From: Zanthoxylum bungeanum
Lineage: Eukaryota; Streptophyta; Magnoliopsida; Sapindales; Rutaceae
Reading direction: 5' to 3'
Assembly: GCA_019454045.1 (NCBI GenBank)
Contig: SKCR01026849.1
Coordinates: 1-64,000, forward strand
Length of the DNA: 64,000 nucleotides
This document shows, one piece after another, positions 45,337-56,999 of the stretch (position 1 is the stretch's first letter; the number at the start of each line of letters is the position of its first letter). The position numbers and the translations under genes were made by a program. The notes under the pieces are model-generated. The model made no database searches, was not told the DNA's origin, and was given only the letters and a program-made list of their open reading frames with translations.

Positions 45337-46390
45337 TTTTGCCATTATTTTTTATTTTATTATTATTTTTTCATTTTGAAAATGACTTAAATAATTACAT
45401 AAAACACACTTCCGAATGTTTTATCAATTTCGGTCATCGAAACTTCAGAATTCGAAATTATTATGAACTTCACAGTTGTAGATCTTTGAGTCTTCTTTAA
45501 TCTGGAACTTGAATCACCTCAATCCGATATCGGAGTAAATAGTTATGGCCAAAATATGACAATTGCATAAAGATGAAATTTCCGAAATTGTACTTCGTTT
45601 GAACGCCATTTCAAGTTTCCAACCTCCAAAATCCATCTCAAGTCCATTTATTTTGCCATCATTTGTTCCATATTTCATCCTAAATGATTCAATTGAGTAT
45701 CGATTTTATTTTATCTGCAAAATAAAATAAAACACATCAAAACGTTCATAAAACTCGAGAAACTATACAAAATATTAAGTAAAAGGGGCGGCAAATAGTG
45801 TTATATTTTCCGCTCATCACACCCCCAAACCTAACATTTTGCTAGTCCTCGAGCAAAACAACAAAAATAAAATACAATAAACAACTGAAATTAAATTTAA
45901 CTAAGCCACTTTCGTAGGGATCATGGTTGCATTTAGCGTATACAACAAGCCTTTAAACCCATAGGTATCCCTAGTGGACGAGTTGTAGTCTCGTGAGGAC
46001 TTACAGCAACGATACCCACAAACGTCAAACTAATACACACAAAAGAAAAAAGATAATAAAACTAATGCACACAAAAGCAAAAAGAAAAGAGATTTAAGAA
46101 TAAACAAGTTAGTGACTAAACAAGTGAAACTTCTTATACAAGTTAGTAGTTGTTTTCTTTCTTTCTAAATTACCAAATAAGTAAATTCTCCGATTATTTT
46201 TACCATTCTCCGATTATTTTTACCATTCTCCATACACACAGCTAACAAGGTATTAATCAAGTCATTGTGCCCACAATATTCATAAGTGTAGTTGAAAAGA
46301 GAGTAATATTTTTGTCCTAAAGTTATATCAGAATTCACACATTTTTTAGCAATGGATTTTTTTTTTTTTGAATAAAATAAAGAAAGCAAC
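45337..46390 (-). other. Retroelement-like 3' sequence, no intact gene
   Basis: On the minus strand, 45,800-45,870 reads GCTCGAGGACTAGCAAAATG followed by a TTTGGGGGTGTGATGAGCGG-like tail. This resembles the 3' end of the polyprotein region of Athila-type Gypsy elements. The surrounding DNA has no long open frame. The family assignment is from memory of such tails and is tentative. Confidence 0.35.
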
Positions 46391-46575
46391 ATCTTCAATC
46401 CATGTAATGAGCTTTGGGCCAGTGACTCCCAAACCAGTTGGCTTTAGGGCACTAGGTGTTAAGACACCCATACAGACTTAATTACTCGGATTTCATATGT
46501 TTCTTTTTATTTTTATAACATCTTTGATCCATGTAGCGAGCTTTGGGCCAGTGACTCCCAAACCAGTTGACTTTT
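46391..46575. repeat. Direct repeat of about 55 bp at the pseudogene's 3' end
   Basis: 46,391-46,445 and 46,517-46,572 both contain GAGCTTTGGGCCAGTGACTC and match across about 55 bp with a few differences. The right copy runs into the LOG-like pseudogene where homology to LOG proteins stops, so it marks the junction with unrelated repeat DNA. Confidence 0.7.
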
Positions 46576-47052
46576 ACAGGTTTAGACACGAAGCCATTTC
46601 TCCGGGCATCATCAAGAAACACACAAAGAAAATAATAAAATCTATCAGCATTAAATAGTCCAATCGGTTTCTGGAGTATGTTCAGGTTCGCCCAAGATAG
46701 TACTGTAAAAATTTCCTCCATCGTACCCAAGCCACCTGGCAAAACAATAAAAGTATCAAAACTGTTAATCATTTCTACCAGTCGTTCAGACATACCTGGC
46801 ACGATTAGTTCCTCTCCATTTGATGGTCCTATAATATTTGCCTTTGCCAAAGGTTTTGGGATGATTCCCAGAACTTGACTTCCTCCTTCTTGTATAGCTG
46901 TTGAAACGATCCCCATTAGTCCAAGATTGCCACCGCCATATACTAGGTGCATATTCCTTTCAGCAATGACTCTGCCCAATTCTTGTGCTGCCGCAACGAA
47001 TACTGCAAAACACACAAATATTTACAACTCGTTTTCTTGAAGTGGCTTCCAT
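46573..47052 (-). pseudogene. LOG-like cytokinin phosphoribohydrolase pseudogene (intronless, deleted)
   Basis: LOG enzymes release active cytokinin bases from their riboside monophosphates. The minus strand opens at 47,052 with MEATSRKRVVNICVFCS, a LOG N-terminus, but the glycine/serine loop that should follow (GSS.G type) and about 8-10 residues are missing. The frame then shifts by one into VAAAQELGRV. From there to about 46,580 the protein is open and carries the LOG motifs YGGGNLGLMG and PGGLGTMEE and a KPIGLFN strand. Similarity ends at FVSKP, short of the C-terminal helix. No intron interrupts it, although plant LOG genes usually have several, so a retrocopy is likely. Alternatively the CAG before VAAAQ could be a splice acceptor and an exon be missed, but no upstream exon with the lost loop was found. 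Confidence 0.75.
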
Positions 47053-47460
47053 TTATAATGTATTTCTTTCTCAGCTCTCAATGCCTTCAAGAGTGCAATG
47101 ATGAGTTGAATTTATAACACCTGAAAAAGGGTGAGTAATAATAGCACTAGTACCTGCCAAGTGACAATTATTAGCTAAATAGTAAAATAAATCGTGAAAT
47201 GTCAAAAAATCTAGATCCTGTCGGTGAAAATAAAGATAATTACAACATAAAAGCAAATCAAAGCAATTATTAAGGCAACAGCATTGTGTACGCAATACGC
47301 CACTCGTTTGGTATATAAATCCATTATGATGCGTCTCAAGAATTCATTCCTTACTCAGCCATCACTAATGACTTAGCTCTCATTGTTGTGATTGTCAAAC
47401 ACCATTCCTCTTATCTTCATTTGCTTTTAAATATATATATATATATATTTAATCAAATGT
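47053..47460. other. Unassigned DNA upstream of the LOG-like pseudogene
   Basis: No exon with a LOG nucleotide-binding loop was found here on the minus strand. A (TA)n run lies at 47,431-47,449. No gene was recognised. Confidence 0.45.
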
Positions 47461-47639
47461 TAGTTAGAACGGTATTTTTGAATCGGATATGTGATCGAAT
47501 TAGTGATCCAAAAAATTTAATGCGTTAGTGGTTCAACTGGTTGAAACGTTCCGAAAAAATCGGTAGAACCGACCTACATCATATATAATTTTACTAATTA
47601 AAAATAATAAAAAAATATTAAATTTTATTTTATTGGATT

Positions 47640-47797
47640 GGTTAATAACCGAAAATATAATGGTTAATTGGTTAATGGTTAATGGTTATGTGTCATAAAT
47701 TGGTTAAATCGGTCACACTTTTATTTAACCGAAAATTTCGGTTACGGTTAAAAAATCAAGGATTAACCGACCGAACCGACCGATGCACACCCCTAAT
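47640..47797. mobile_element. Right end of a hAT-like MITE
   Basis: The segment ends GATGCACACCCCTA at 47,797, the complement of TAGGGGTGTGCATC, a common hAT MITE terminus. It is preceded by repeated GGTTAA and CGGTTAACC-like motifs. The matching left terminus was not found, so the element is truncated or its left end is degraded. Confidence 0.5.
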
Positions 47798-48070
47798 TGC
47801 GACTTTCAAGCTTTGGCTCTCATACTCAAGTTCTCAAAGCATACATTACTCCATAAACACCAGCCTACCGCTCTCACGACAATATACCATGATCGAGGTA
47901 ATCCTTCGCTATGTTCTTCATTTTCTTTCCGCTCGTCATCACCACTGACTTGAGCGTCGGAGTACCTACGGGATCCATCACACCGATGGATAGTTACTCC
48001 ACGCTCACTGTGCCTTTGTTTTGCAGGTTCGCTGGTGGCCCCATCATAAAAATTCTCAATTATAAACCGA
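47798..48070 (+). repeat. Gypsy LTR 3'-end fragment
   Basis: It shares long matches with the LTR at 50,805-51,578, including CATCACCACTGACTTGAGCG (from about 47,937) and TTTGTTTTGCAGG (about 48,015). It lacks the primer-binding site that follows the other copy. Confidence 0.65.
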
Positions 48071-49223
48071 AGGCGAAATTCAGCTTCTACAACAATGTTT
48101 TGCAATTTCCTTCTAATTTTTTAGCACTTCAATTGTTTGTAACAATTGAATTAATTGCTAAAATTAATTAATAATTTAATTTCAGAATTAATTAACGAAT
48201 TGATTGTTAGAATTAATTATGACCTTACGAATAGTTATCAAATTAATTTTTAATTAATTACAGCAATTACAAATGAATTAATGGTTAGAATTAATTTGCA
48301 TTAATTCAAATAGTTAAGAATTTGAAGAGTTGTATCAGTTTCGCTTTTAAATTCTTTTAAATGTTATCATAAATACTCATGTGTTTGGTTATCTATAAAT
48401 TGGTACATTCATCTTCTTTACTAGATATAGAAAACACATATCATATAGCCGCACCATCTTCTGTTCTCTTATGTTTTTTTGACATCGTGTCATCACAGTT
48501 GTGTTGTTTTCATGGAAATAATTCAAACATATTAGAAGTTCATTGGAAATAACTTGGTTGTATGCCAAAGATATTTCATTCCTATTGTATCATGTGAAAC
48601 AAATGCCTAAATAATCCTAAGCACCAACTGTAAAAGACGAACCTGTTTTAAGGACATTGTGTGCTACACATGTCTCGAGTTTTATCTCTATATCTCAATT
48701 TTATTAACATCGATTTTATTTGTTTCATATTTGATCAATTAAATTTCAGAATTTTATATCCTACCAATGAAATGTTTATTGTTATATTACTAACGATTTA
48801 CATTTTATTTAATTCCCACATAATGCACATCCCGCGAACAAGTTTTGCTAAGTTCATACATTAAAAAATATTAATATTTTTTATCATAAAATCTCACACT
48901 TCATTTTGTTCTTAAAATTCAAACCCAACTAATTTAAATTAGCCTTCTATTTTTTATTAATTTTGTTCGCTAGACTTATAAAATTGATATTATCTTTTAA
49001 CCAATATGACAAGTAATTATAACAGACTATGGATAATGTGTTTTGAACAGTTTATATGTCAATTTTGTTCGTTATTTTTATTTGAAAAAATAAAACTAAA
49101 TATTTTTCGTAAACAGTTGGTTAAATGAAAATAATTAATTTATTAGTAGTCTCTTTATCATAAATTATGGATAATGTTTATGAATTATGTACATCATGTC
49201 AATTAAAGCATGAGTATACGTGT
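48071..49223. other. AT-rich intergenic DNA
   Basis: 48,120-48,310 is dense in AATTAATT-type short inverted repeats. No gene or clear element was recognised in the rest. Confidence 0.45.
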
Positions 49224-49482
49224 TAGGGTTGAAAAAATTTCATGTCCCGCCTCATTCTAACGGGATTCCGTCTCGTTTGGAACGGGATTCGAGACACCTT
49301 TTTTTTTTTTTTATCTCATATTGAAAACAAGACGGGAAATTTTAAATTGGGCTGAGATTTTGAGGGATGAGCCGAGATTTCACGAAACGGGACGGGGTCG
49401 GGACATATTTTGTCCATTTTTATGACCGGGACGGGATCGAGATTGACAAATCTCATCCCGTCCCCGCCCATTATCAACCCTA
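49224..49482. mobile_element. hAT-type MITE, 259 bp
   Basis: The ends are TAGGGTTGAAAA and the complement-type TTATCAACCCTA. The flanking 8-bp duplication is ATACGTGT (49,216-49,223) and GTACGTGT (49,483-49,490), 7 of 8 identical. The interior carries GGGACGGGA-like GC-rich motifs and a T-run. No coding capacity. Confidence 0.8.
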
Positions 49483-50804
49483 GTACGTGTGTGTCTATAT
49501 ATATATATATATATAGAGTTGTTAACCAGCTAAGCTTAGATTACGTGGACTTCAATGCTAATCCTCCTATGTGAAATATTTTTTATTCATACGGTTCGGA
49601 GATGGTATTAGAGACCGTCCATATAAGTTGTTGGTTGGGCAAGGTCAATCTGTCTATGCCTACAAGTTTTTTTTTTTCTTAATTATTTTATTTATTTATT
49701 TTTATTTTTATTTTTAATTATGGTCCCTAAATAACTCAAAGGTGAAGAGCCCAAATTTCTTTATTTATAATATTATGCTATGGCAAGATGTCTTACAATG
49801 TAAAAATGACCTTAAGTTTTGAGGATGTCATGTTCAACCCTAAAAAATTGGCCTAAAATTAAGTCTCATAAATATAAAGAATTTCAATTTTTAAATATAT
49901 AATAAATTTTTTTTTTTTTGGGTCATATTTTAAGCATTTGTTTAAGCCCCAAAAGTGAGGGCAACTTGGTGCCGTCTCATGGCTGGCTAGCTAACTCTTG
50001 CCTCTAGGATTTTGAATATACACGTAAGATTCTTGTCGTTTTAGTCTAAAAGCTACCTGATGTATTTAACGAACTTTGAACTTGAAGGCAAAAATTCATC
50101 ATCTAATTTGTTTAAATTCTATTGCTTTCAAGGCATATAACTTTATATGTTTTGTCTCGTTTGATGATCAGCAAAGTTTATAACGTTACGTTGCTGGAAT
50201 TTGCTAAGTTTTGACTTCATCCATTGTGTATTTGTTCCAGCTGTTTCAGTGGACAACTAGAGTTTGATTATTTTAAAATAATTTGATGCGATGTTCGGTA
50301 AAATTAAATTACGATGATCTTATAGGAACGATCCTATATAATTTTTTTTCTAAAGTGAGAGGGAGTAATTATTTTAATCAAAGACAATAACTCTCAACCT
50401 TTCTGTTTAACTGGCGTGTATCTGCATCTTCACATACATGTTTATTTCACCGAGTCTCTTCACTTTATTGTAGGAAAATCAAACGATTCCCGATTGTATA
50501 AAATATACAATAGATTCAATTTATTCATTATGTTTTGTATTTAATTTGCCAAGTCATTTTTCAAGCATACTTAAGATATAATTCACTACACAATCATTTA
50601 AGTATTCACAATTGTATCCATCATCCCAAATATATTATAAAAGTAGTCGACCGGTGAACTACACAAAGATGATGTTGAGAATTTTCCCATTGCACTTATA
50701 CATATCAATCCAGACTAACAGCTTACCTAGATGTCATGTCAAAGTTGTAAATAACATGCTAAAATAATTATGATTAGTCTAATACTTCAAAATACAATTG
50801 ATGG
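49483..50804. other. Intergenic DNA, nothing recognised
   Basis: AT-rich sequence with poly-T runs near 49,661, 49,690 and 49,909. Neither strand shows a coding region or RNA gene that I can support. Confidence 0.4.
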
Positions 50805-51900
50805 TGTTGGGGTAAAATATGGTTCAGCGCCATAAGGTTGGATCGGCCCAATCGATTGGGCATTTATCTCCTTAAAGGTCCAACCGATGGGATCGAAGCT
50901 CACTTCAAAGTCCAAATGACTGGACATGTCTGCTGACCGGCAATAGATTCCTAGTCGATTGGAATTCCAGTCGACTCGATAATCCAGTCAACTTTGGCAC
51001 ATGTCCAACATTCCGGGCGACAGACCAATAATTTTGGGGAACCGACCCCATATTAAGCACCCATCTAGTCGACTAGATCCAGTCAGCACACGACGAATCC
51101 TATTTCGACTAGTATTCAAATCTCTTCTTTTATGAGATATCTTTCGAGAAATTCGGGATTGTTTAAATTCTTAAAAGGATTACTACTATCCTTTTAGAGT
51201 TCGACTTGGTTTCCTCTATAGGAATCTGAGTCTCCTTAGGACTAAGAGACCTAAATATATAAATAAAGGGATCCTTCAAGACTATGGGGGCATTGAAGCA
51301 TTCAAGCTCTCGCTCACAAACTTGAGATTCAGAGCTATTGCCTTCACTCTGCTCAAACATGCTCTCCCCACCGTCCTCACGACATTCAAATCGAGATATG
51401 AGGTATCATTCTTGGCTTGTTTTCTCTTAGACCACTATCATCACCACTGACTTGAGCGTCGGAGTGTCTACGACAACCATCGCACAAATGGTCCTCACTC
51501 ATTCTTCGTCTTTGTTTTGCAGGATTGTTAGTGCCCATTTCCGATCAACGAACAGTTGTGGACTGGATGTAGAATGCACCGTCTATAGTTTGGCGCCCAC
51601 CGTGGGGCCATGACAATTCATAACAAATCAGAGACTGTCTCACAGCATTTCCCTATGGATTCAGAGAGTTCTCCAACCAACGTTATAGATTAACTCGCCG
51701 CGATCACGAACCAACTGAAGGAAAACACGACGAGGATGGAGGAACTTGAATGGGAGAACGCCGCCATCCGAGCAGACAATTCAGCCCTTCAAAGCCGCAT
51801 GGAATGCCTCACTTCGACGTTCAGCTCCCGGGCTTTCCCTCCGACTCATTCCACTGGAGTCATCGCCCTCAGAGACCTATTCTCAACGTTCAATTAGGCA
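50805..51900 (+). mobile_element. Gypsy element fragment: LTR, primer-binding site and gag start
   Basis: The LTR is about 50,805-51,578 (TGTTGGGG...TGCA), followed by a primer-binding-site motif TGGCGCCCACCGTGGGG at 51,591-51,607. A gag-like frame starts at 51,610, has an in-frame stop after 27 codons and continues as a coiled-coil-like stretch (TRMEELEWENAAIRADNS) to about 51,897. The rest of the element is missing. Gag starts with an N-terminal coiled coil after such a primer site are usual in this Gypsy group. Confidence 0.7.
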
Positions 51901-53627
51901 TCAACATAACCTCAATATAAAATGAATTTTTCAAAATTTTACACACTGTAAAATACATTATAAGTTCTAAAAAAATAAAATAAAAACCAAGAAAATAACA
52001 AGTAATACTAATAAACCATAAAATACCATACTAGGACATTAAACAATACTAATAATAAATAATTCTAAACTGTCAACATATAATTTTACAAATATATATA
52101 AAAAAAATTTTAAAGAAAATTATATGTAATGAAAGGCCGGGCCGAAACTTTTATTTTTAAAAACCCTTATCTGGTCCTTTCACTAAAGAGTCTCATTATT
52201 TAAGACCATAGTCCCTGCCATTTTCTTAAAGGCTAGGCTAAAACCTTACGGGCCTGAGCTTAATTACCAAGCCTATCTACTTTCCACCCATGACTCAATA
52301 GCTTCAGGTATATTATTGAGGTGTCAATATCGGTCACCACATGACTACGACACAAATTTTCCGTATTCGAGTTGACATAAATTAAAATAATTAATAATGG
52401 TATCATGTCATGTCAAACTATAATTAATCGTATCGAACCATATTCGTGTTATATTATCTCAACACATTTATTCATTTATAACACGAATAATATTTGTGTA
52501 ATCGTGTCAAATTAACACGATTACCCATGTATGATTGTTTATAACTGGTTTATTAATTGTGTAACCATATTAATTGGGTAATCATGTTACTCGGGTAATT
52601 GTGTCAAACAAAAAACTGGCTCATTATTAATTATGTCAACGTATTGTGTCAATCAATGAAATTTAAGATTTGAGAGCCCTAAGTTTGAACCAAATTTTAT
52701 AATCCCAGCCAACTGTATTTGTTGACTATCTCCAGGATCACCTCTGCTACATGTCTATATAAAATTGGCCTAAAAAGCACAATTCCTTTACCCGTGCTAA
52801 ACAAAAGAAAAGGATTGCCCACTTTGATGAAACGAATAAGTTAGGCTTTGTCTTATTCTCTAGCATTCAAAAATGATAATAATATATATGAAATAAATTT
52901 ATAGTGAAGACATCTCATTTTTAACAAAATGAAGATTGCCTAAAAATATAGATTTTAATGTATTGAAAATTATATATATATATATATTTTATCTGCTAGT
53001 GCATTGAGATGTTATGTTTTTTTAATCTTTTAATGACATATTCACTCATTTAAAATAAAAATGTCCGGAATAGAGATTTATTCCTAGTTTATGCATTCAA
53101 AAAATTTCATTATATAATATCTTTTCTAAAGTGGGTCTCTAATCTTGCCCATCTTATTCTTCATCTTGTCTTGCACAAGGAAGGACATGCTTGGAAAGTG
53201 GAAATAAACACATAAATAGAAATGATTCAATACTTGATGAACAAGTTTCTTGATTAGTTTACAAGTTATCCCAACTCATTAAATAATAGTTAGTTATTTA
53301 TCTTACCAATATTGTTTTAACAAATTAGGTGGTCAAGGCTTCCATGTATAAAAGAGGATTGATTAGTTAAAAACAAGAAATATTATTCATCAACTTCATT
53401 CATATGACAAAAAGTACACTTATTATAACATCATCACAGCTGTTTTATACATCTTAATTTGCACTAGATTAAGATTGTTAGACATTCTAGAGTGCCAAAA
53501 ACCTATATCACTACTTCCTAATTACCAGTTCACATATGTGCAAAAGAGAGATGCATGGGAAGAAACAACACAAAAGAACAAAACTGTAGCCCTAACTAGC
53601 ATCATCACATCACTTCATAATTTTGTT
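51901..53627. other. RKD 3' flank and intergenic DNA
   Basis: 52,340-52,660 is rich in TCGTGTCA/AACACGA-type motifs typical of a common class of plant hAT-derived repeats, but I could not fix ends. No gene was seen. 53,400-53,627 is probably the 3' untranslated region and flank of the RKD gene. Confidence 0.4.
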
Positions 53628-54512
53628 TCAAGATAAGCATGAAGAAATTGACCCTCTTTCTTCTAAATCTTCATTCACAGTCTGATATTCATCATAAGCA
53701 ATGGTATTTTTATTAGCATTCAAAACTTGATGACTGTCACAGCTTGAAGTAGTAGACATTCTAGGACCCATCATACCCTTGAGCTTCCTCTTCTTGTAAT
53801 TGGCCTTAAAACAAGCTTGCCTTAGCCTTTTTGTTTGGTATTCCATTTGCAAATCAGGTCTCTCTTCGATTAACTTCTTCTCTCTCTCAAGTATCTCAAT
53901 TGCCTCCCTTAAACTTTCTTCACTTCCCAATTCCTGCATATATGAACCCACTTAACTATTACAATTTCAAAAATGTAAACACAGAGAGAGAGAGATTAAC
54001 CTGAACATTCTTGATAATTGTTTGAAGGCTTATGAGCTTCCTATGCGGCCACCTTTTAATGTCCAATTCCCTACATCTTTTTTTCAAAAGGGTTAAGCCA
54101 ACATTAAGTTCTTTGGCTGCTTTTGTAATGGACATGTAAAAATGTTGAGAAATAACTTCTCTTGATAAAAGTTTTGAACTGTTATTATTTTCTTCTTCTA
54201 GTTTGTAACTAGGTGTCATTTTAGGAACTGGATCAATATCTAGAGAATAATGCAAAGAATCTGGGGCACTACCCATTAAAGGAAAACCATCAAAATAACT
54301 TTCTTGAATGGCCATTTCACTTGGCCAATCCGTTGAAGCAAACCCATTTTCACTGCAAACATTTTCAAAAGAAACTGATTAGAATCTAGGCATTAAAAAT
54401 GCAAGTCTCTCAAAAGAAACCCTAATCTTTACCCAAAATCAAGTGAAGGAAGCTGAGGTAAAAATGAAAATGGGTCTTCCTCTTTTGCAGCAACAAGTGG
54501 ATGGCTAGCCAT
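53628..54512 (-). CDS. RWP-RK domain transcription factor, RKD type, three exons
   Basis: RKD proteins are nuclear DNA-binding regulators of egg-cell identity, gametophyte and early-embryo programmes. The exons are 54,512-54,433, 54,352-54,001 and 53,933-53,628, all with GT-AG introns of about 80 and 67 bp. The join is 738 bp, 245 residues, with correct phases. The RWP-RK domain occupies residues 88-144: [20 protein letters not shown] includes the RWPHRK signature (127-132) and the recognition helix region. Next come a charged helix ([17 protein letters not shown], about 153-169), consistent with a dimerising coiled coil, and a basic block ([11 protein letters not shown]). The N-terminus is acidic and Phe/Leu-rich. 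The short length and absence of a PB1 domain separate it from NIN/NLP proteins. Expression in this family is usually confined to reproductive tissue. Orthology within RKD1-5 is not resolved. Confidence 0.93.
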
Positions 54513-54821
54513 ATCAAATAAGTAATAACTTTGCCAACATACAGTGAGTGACTGACACAAATGCTATTGCTGAGAATAAAAGTATGAAGGAACTGAGTCG
54601 AAACTTTTTGTTACTGAAGAATATATATTGAATATGTAGTGAGTAATAATAAAGTCTAGAAGATCGTGCGCCGCCCACTCATCATAAATGAACAAGTATC
54701 ATTTACATTTGGAGATTAATAATGAATAATATTTTATTAATAGAGTTGAACTGAAACTTGAAACTTGAAAGTTGAAAGTGCATGGACTCATTAATAATCA
54801 ATTTCCGCCTTTCTTAAGAAA

Positions 54822-54859
<38 letters not shown>

Positions 54860-55652
54860 TAATAATAATAATAATTTGTTAATTTAATTTTATTGATGCT
54901 TAATTTATTATCATAAAACTTGTCAAATATGCTTGAATATTGGAATCTATAATGTAACAATGACACTTTTTTTTAAATATTGAAAATTTTATCGTTAAAA
55001 TATCCGATTCGAATTTAAACGAAATATGTAATAAAATAACTCAATAATATATCATTACGTATATTAAAAGTTTTAAAAATAATTAAATAAATAATAATTA
55101 TATTTAATCACATATCATATTCTAGTTAATTGATAATCTAGGTCGCGACATATTTCATATTCCGTTGTATCACACTGTCAAAAGATCACTCCTATATGAT
55201 GGATGGGTGCTATATTTGACAAGTGATAACCCAGATATTATAAAATTTATTTTGATTTTTGGGTTAAAACAATTTTCTCACTATGGAGTTGTGAGTGTTT
55301 TCTGCTTCATCTGGATGGGGTTTGGTTTTGAGTCTCTTGTCTCAAAATAACTCTCCAACTAGTTTATGAGGTAGATCAAAAGACTAAGGATGGATAAATA
55401 ATGAGGAGTTAATCAAGATAATATATTTTATAATCAAAATATGTCCAAGAAATCACCTAGAGTGACACATATGTTTGAAATTAAACATCATTACAACCAT
55501 CATTAATTCACGCAAATGTAAACAAAATACAAAAAATAAAACAGGAATAATGCATAAAATCATTAACATACCACTTCAATCATTAGACCAATAAACAAAC
55601 AGGAAATAATTTCCAATCCTCTGTCTGAACTTAATCAATAACAGGAATGTAC
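54513..55652. other. RKD upstream region
   Basis: The RKD promoter is expected here (minus strand). A (TAA)n microsatellite lies at 54,823-54,880. A repetitive segment or extra gene was not recognised up to the relict exon at 55,653. Confidence 0.45.
54823..54880. repeat. (AAT)n microsatellite
   Basis: Nearly perfect trinucleotide run of about 58 bp in the RKD upstream region. Confidence 0.9.
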
Positions 55653-55790
55653 CACTTCAATCCAAATCTTCATCTCTTGTTCAACCAACTGCGAACCAAC
55701 CTTTGGAAGCCTTTCCTTCAGTTCCTCATATGAGACTTTCCCATCATTATCTGTGTCCATCAATTTGAACATATCTCTAATTACTTCAAC
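55653..55790 (-). pseudogene. Relict exon of a calcium-dependent protein kinase (EF-hand)
   Basis: A 46-codon stretch reading VEVIRDMFKLMDTDNDGKVS onward contains one complete EF-hand loop (DTDNDGKVSYEE) and continues into a KVGSQLVEQEMK segment. This matches the first EF-hand region of plant CDPKs. It has a plausible acceptor (AAAAG before 55,790) and donor (GTACAT after 55,653). It does not continue: downstream the frame ends and no other EF-hand or kinase exon was found. A Copia element starts about 40 bp upstream of it. It could be the remains of a host gene broken by that insertion or a fragment moved here. Confidence 0.7.
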
Positions 55791-55827
55791 CTTTTCAACA
55801 ACCATTGATTGAACAAAGCAAAAATAC

Positions 55828-56278
55828 ATGAATTCTCTAATCACTGAAGAGTGTTTTATGAGGAAAAATAAACTCTCTCTATTACTACTTAAATATAATT
55901 TACAAATATTACAAAACTTGTACAAAAAACCTCACACACTAAATACACTCTCTACCAAGCTCTCTTGTCTTGGAGCTTGCTAGTTGATGATGGTTTGAGC
56001 TCTCAAATGAGCTCCCTATTTATAGTGAAACTCAAGCTCACTATTACAAAAAATTAATAAATGCACCTAAAGCAAACTTGGAGCTTTACTCCACAAGTCA
56101 AAGAAAAAACAAGTACTCTTTGGAAGCTTGCACAAAAAAATTCAATAGAGGCGATCCTCCACCTAAAGTAAGTTTGATGTTTTTCACCATTGTCAAAAGG
56201 TAGAAATTGCTTTTGACAATGATGACCATACTTTTGACAATGTATGGAGATGCATGGGGATGCAAGCTGGATTCTACA
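55828..56278 (-). repeat. 3' LTR of Copia element 3
   Basis: About 450 bp, alignable to the 5' LTR along its length with many substitutions. The low end has lost the exact TGTTGTGATT complement and reads CATGAATTC instead. Confidence 0.85.
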
Positions 56279-56319
56279 ATTCTCCCACTCCAGTTGCATC
56301 CGAAACAATTGTCATATGT

Positions 56320-56480
56320 CATTTATTCCGGCTATGTCTCTGCACAGCTTTGACTTGTCCCAATTGACCACCTTTGTTGACATGTCGGCTGTGTCTTTGC
56401 ACAACACACTTCACTGTGTCTCTGCATAGTACTCTTCTGTTGTGTCTTTGTACATCACAATTCTGCTATCATGTTTCTTC
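56320..56480 (-). repeat. Repeat array replacing RT/RNase H in Copia element 3
   Basis: The minus strand contains at least four copies of the TG(TG)CAAAGACACA-type unit separated by about 30 bp, at the same place in the element as the array at 21,800-22,050. Confidence 0.7.
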
Positions 56481-56999
56481 ACCCATTTATTCCCCAGTGC
56501 CTTCTTGCATTGTGGAAATCTCTCTGGCTCCCCATCATCAGTAGCAAAATATATTTTGATCCCGGATATCTAGTGATGGAATCCTGCCTTGCTCAGATCT
56601 TCTTGTCTGAGGTCCATTGGTTTCATGAGATCCGTCATCATCCAAATCTATGGATGATCCTATAGCATCTAGTAGAGCGAGTTGCGACTTCCCCCGCTCA
56701 ACACTCTCTTTTGTAATCTCCGATAGAGTAGGTTGTGTCTCTCCCTACTCAACATCCTCATCTACCTCCTCTAATTCTACTTCGGAATATCATGCACCAT
56801 ATATGTGGCCAATTGTGCTGGTGTTGAGTCTGGATTTCTGTCGGCACTGGAATTAGAAGACATCGTGGGCTTTTTAAATTCTTCAATTGTCTTGTCTTCA
56901 AGAAACTCTACATCTCGGCTTTTGATGACCATTTTTTCTTCGGATCCCATAGTATCTATCCAAATTCTTCATCTTAATATCTTAGGAATATACATGGAG

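Noticed and set aside
55635..55925. A 96-residue EF-hand protein with its own start
   Set aside because: The N-terminal 35 residues are complement of the Copia 3' LTR and the C-terminal residues run past a splice donor. Only 46 codons are CDPK-like.
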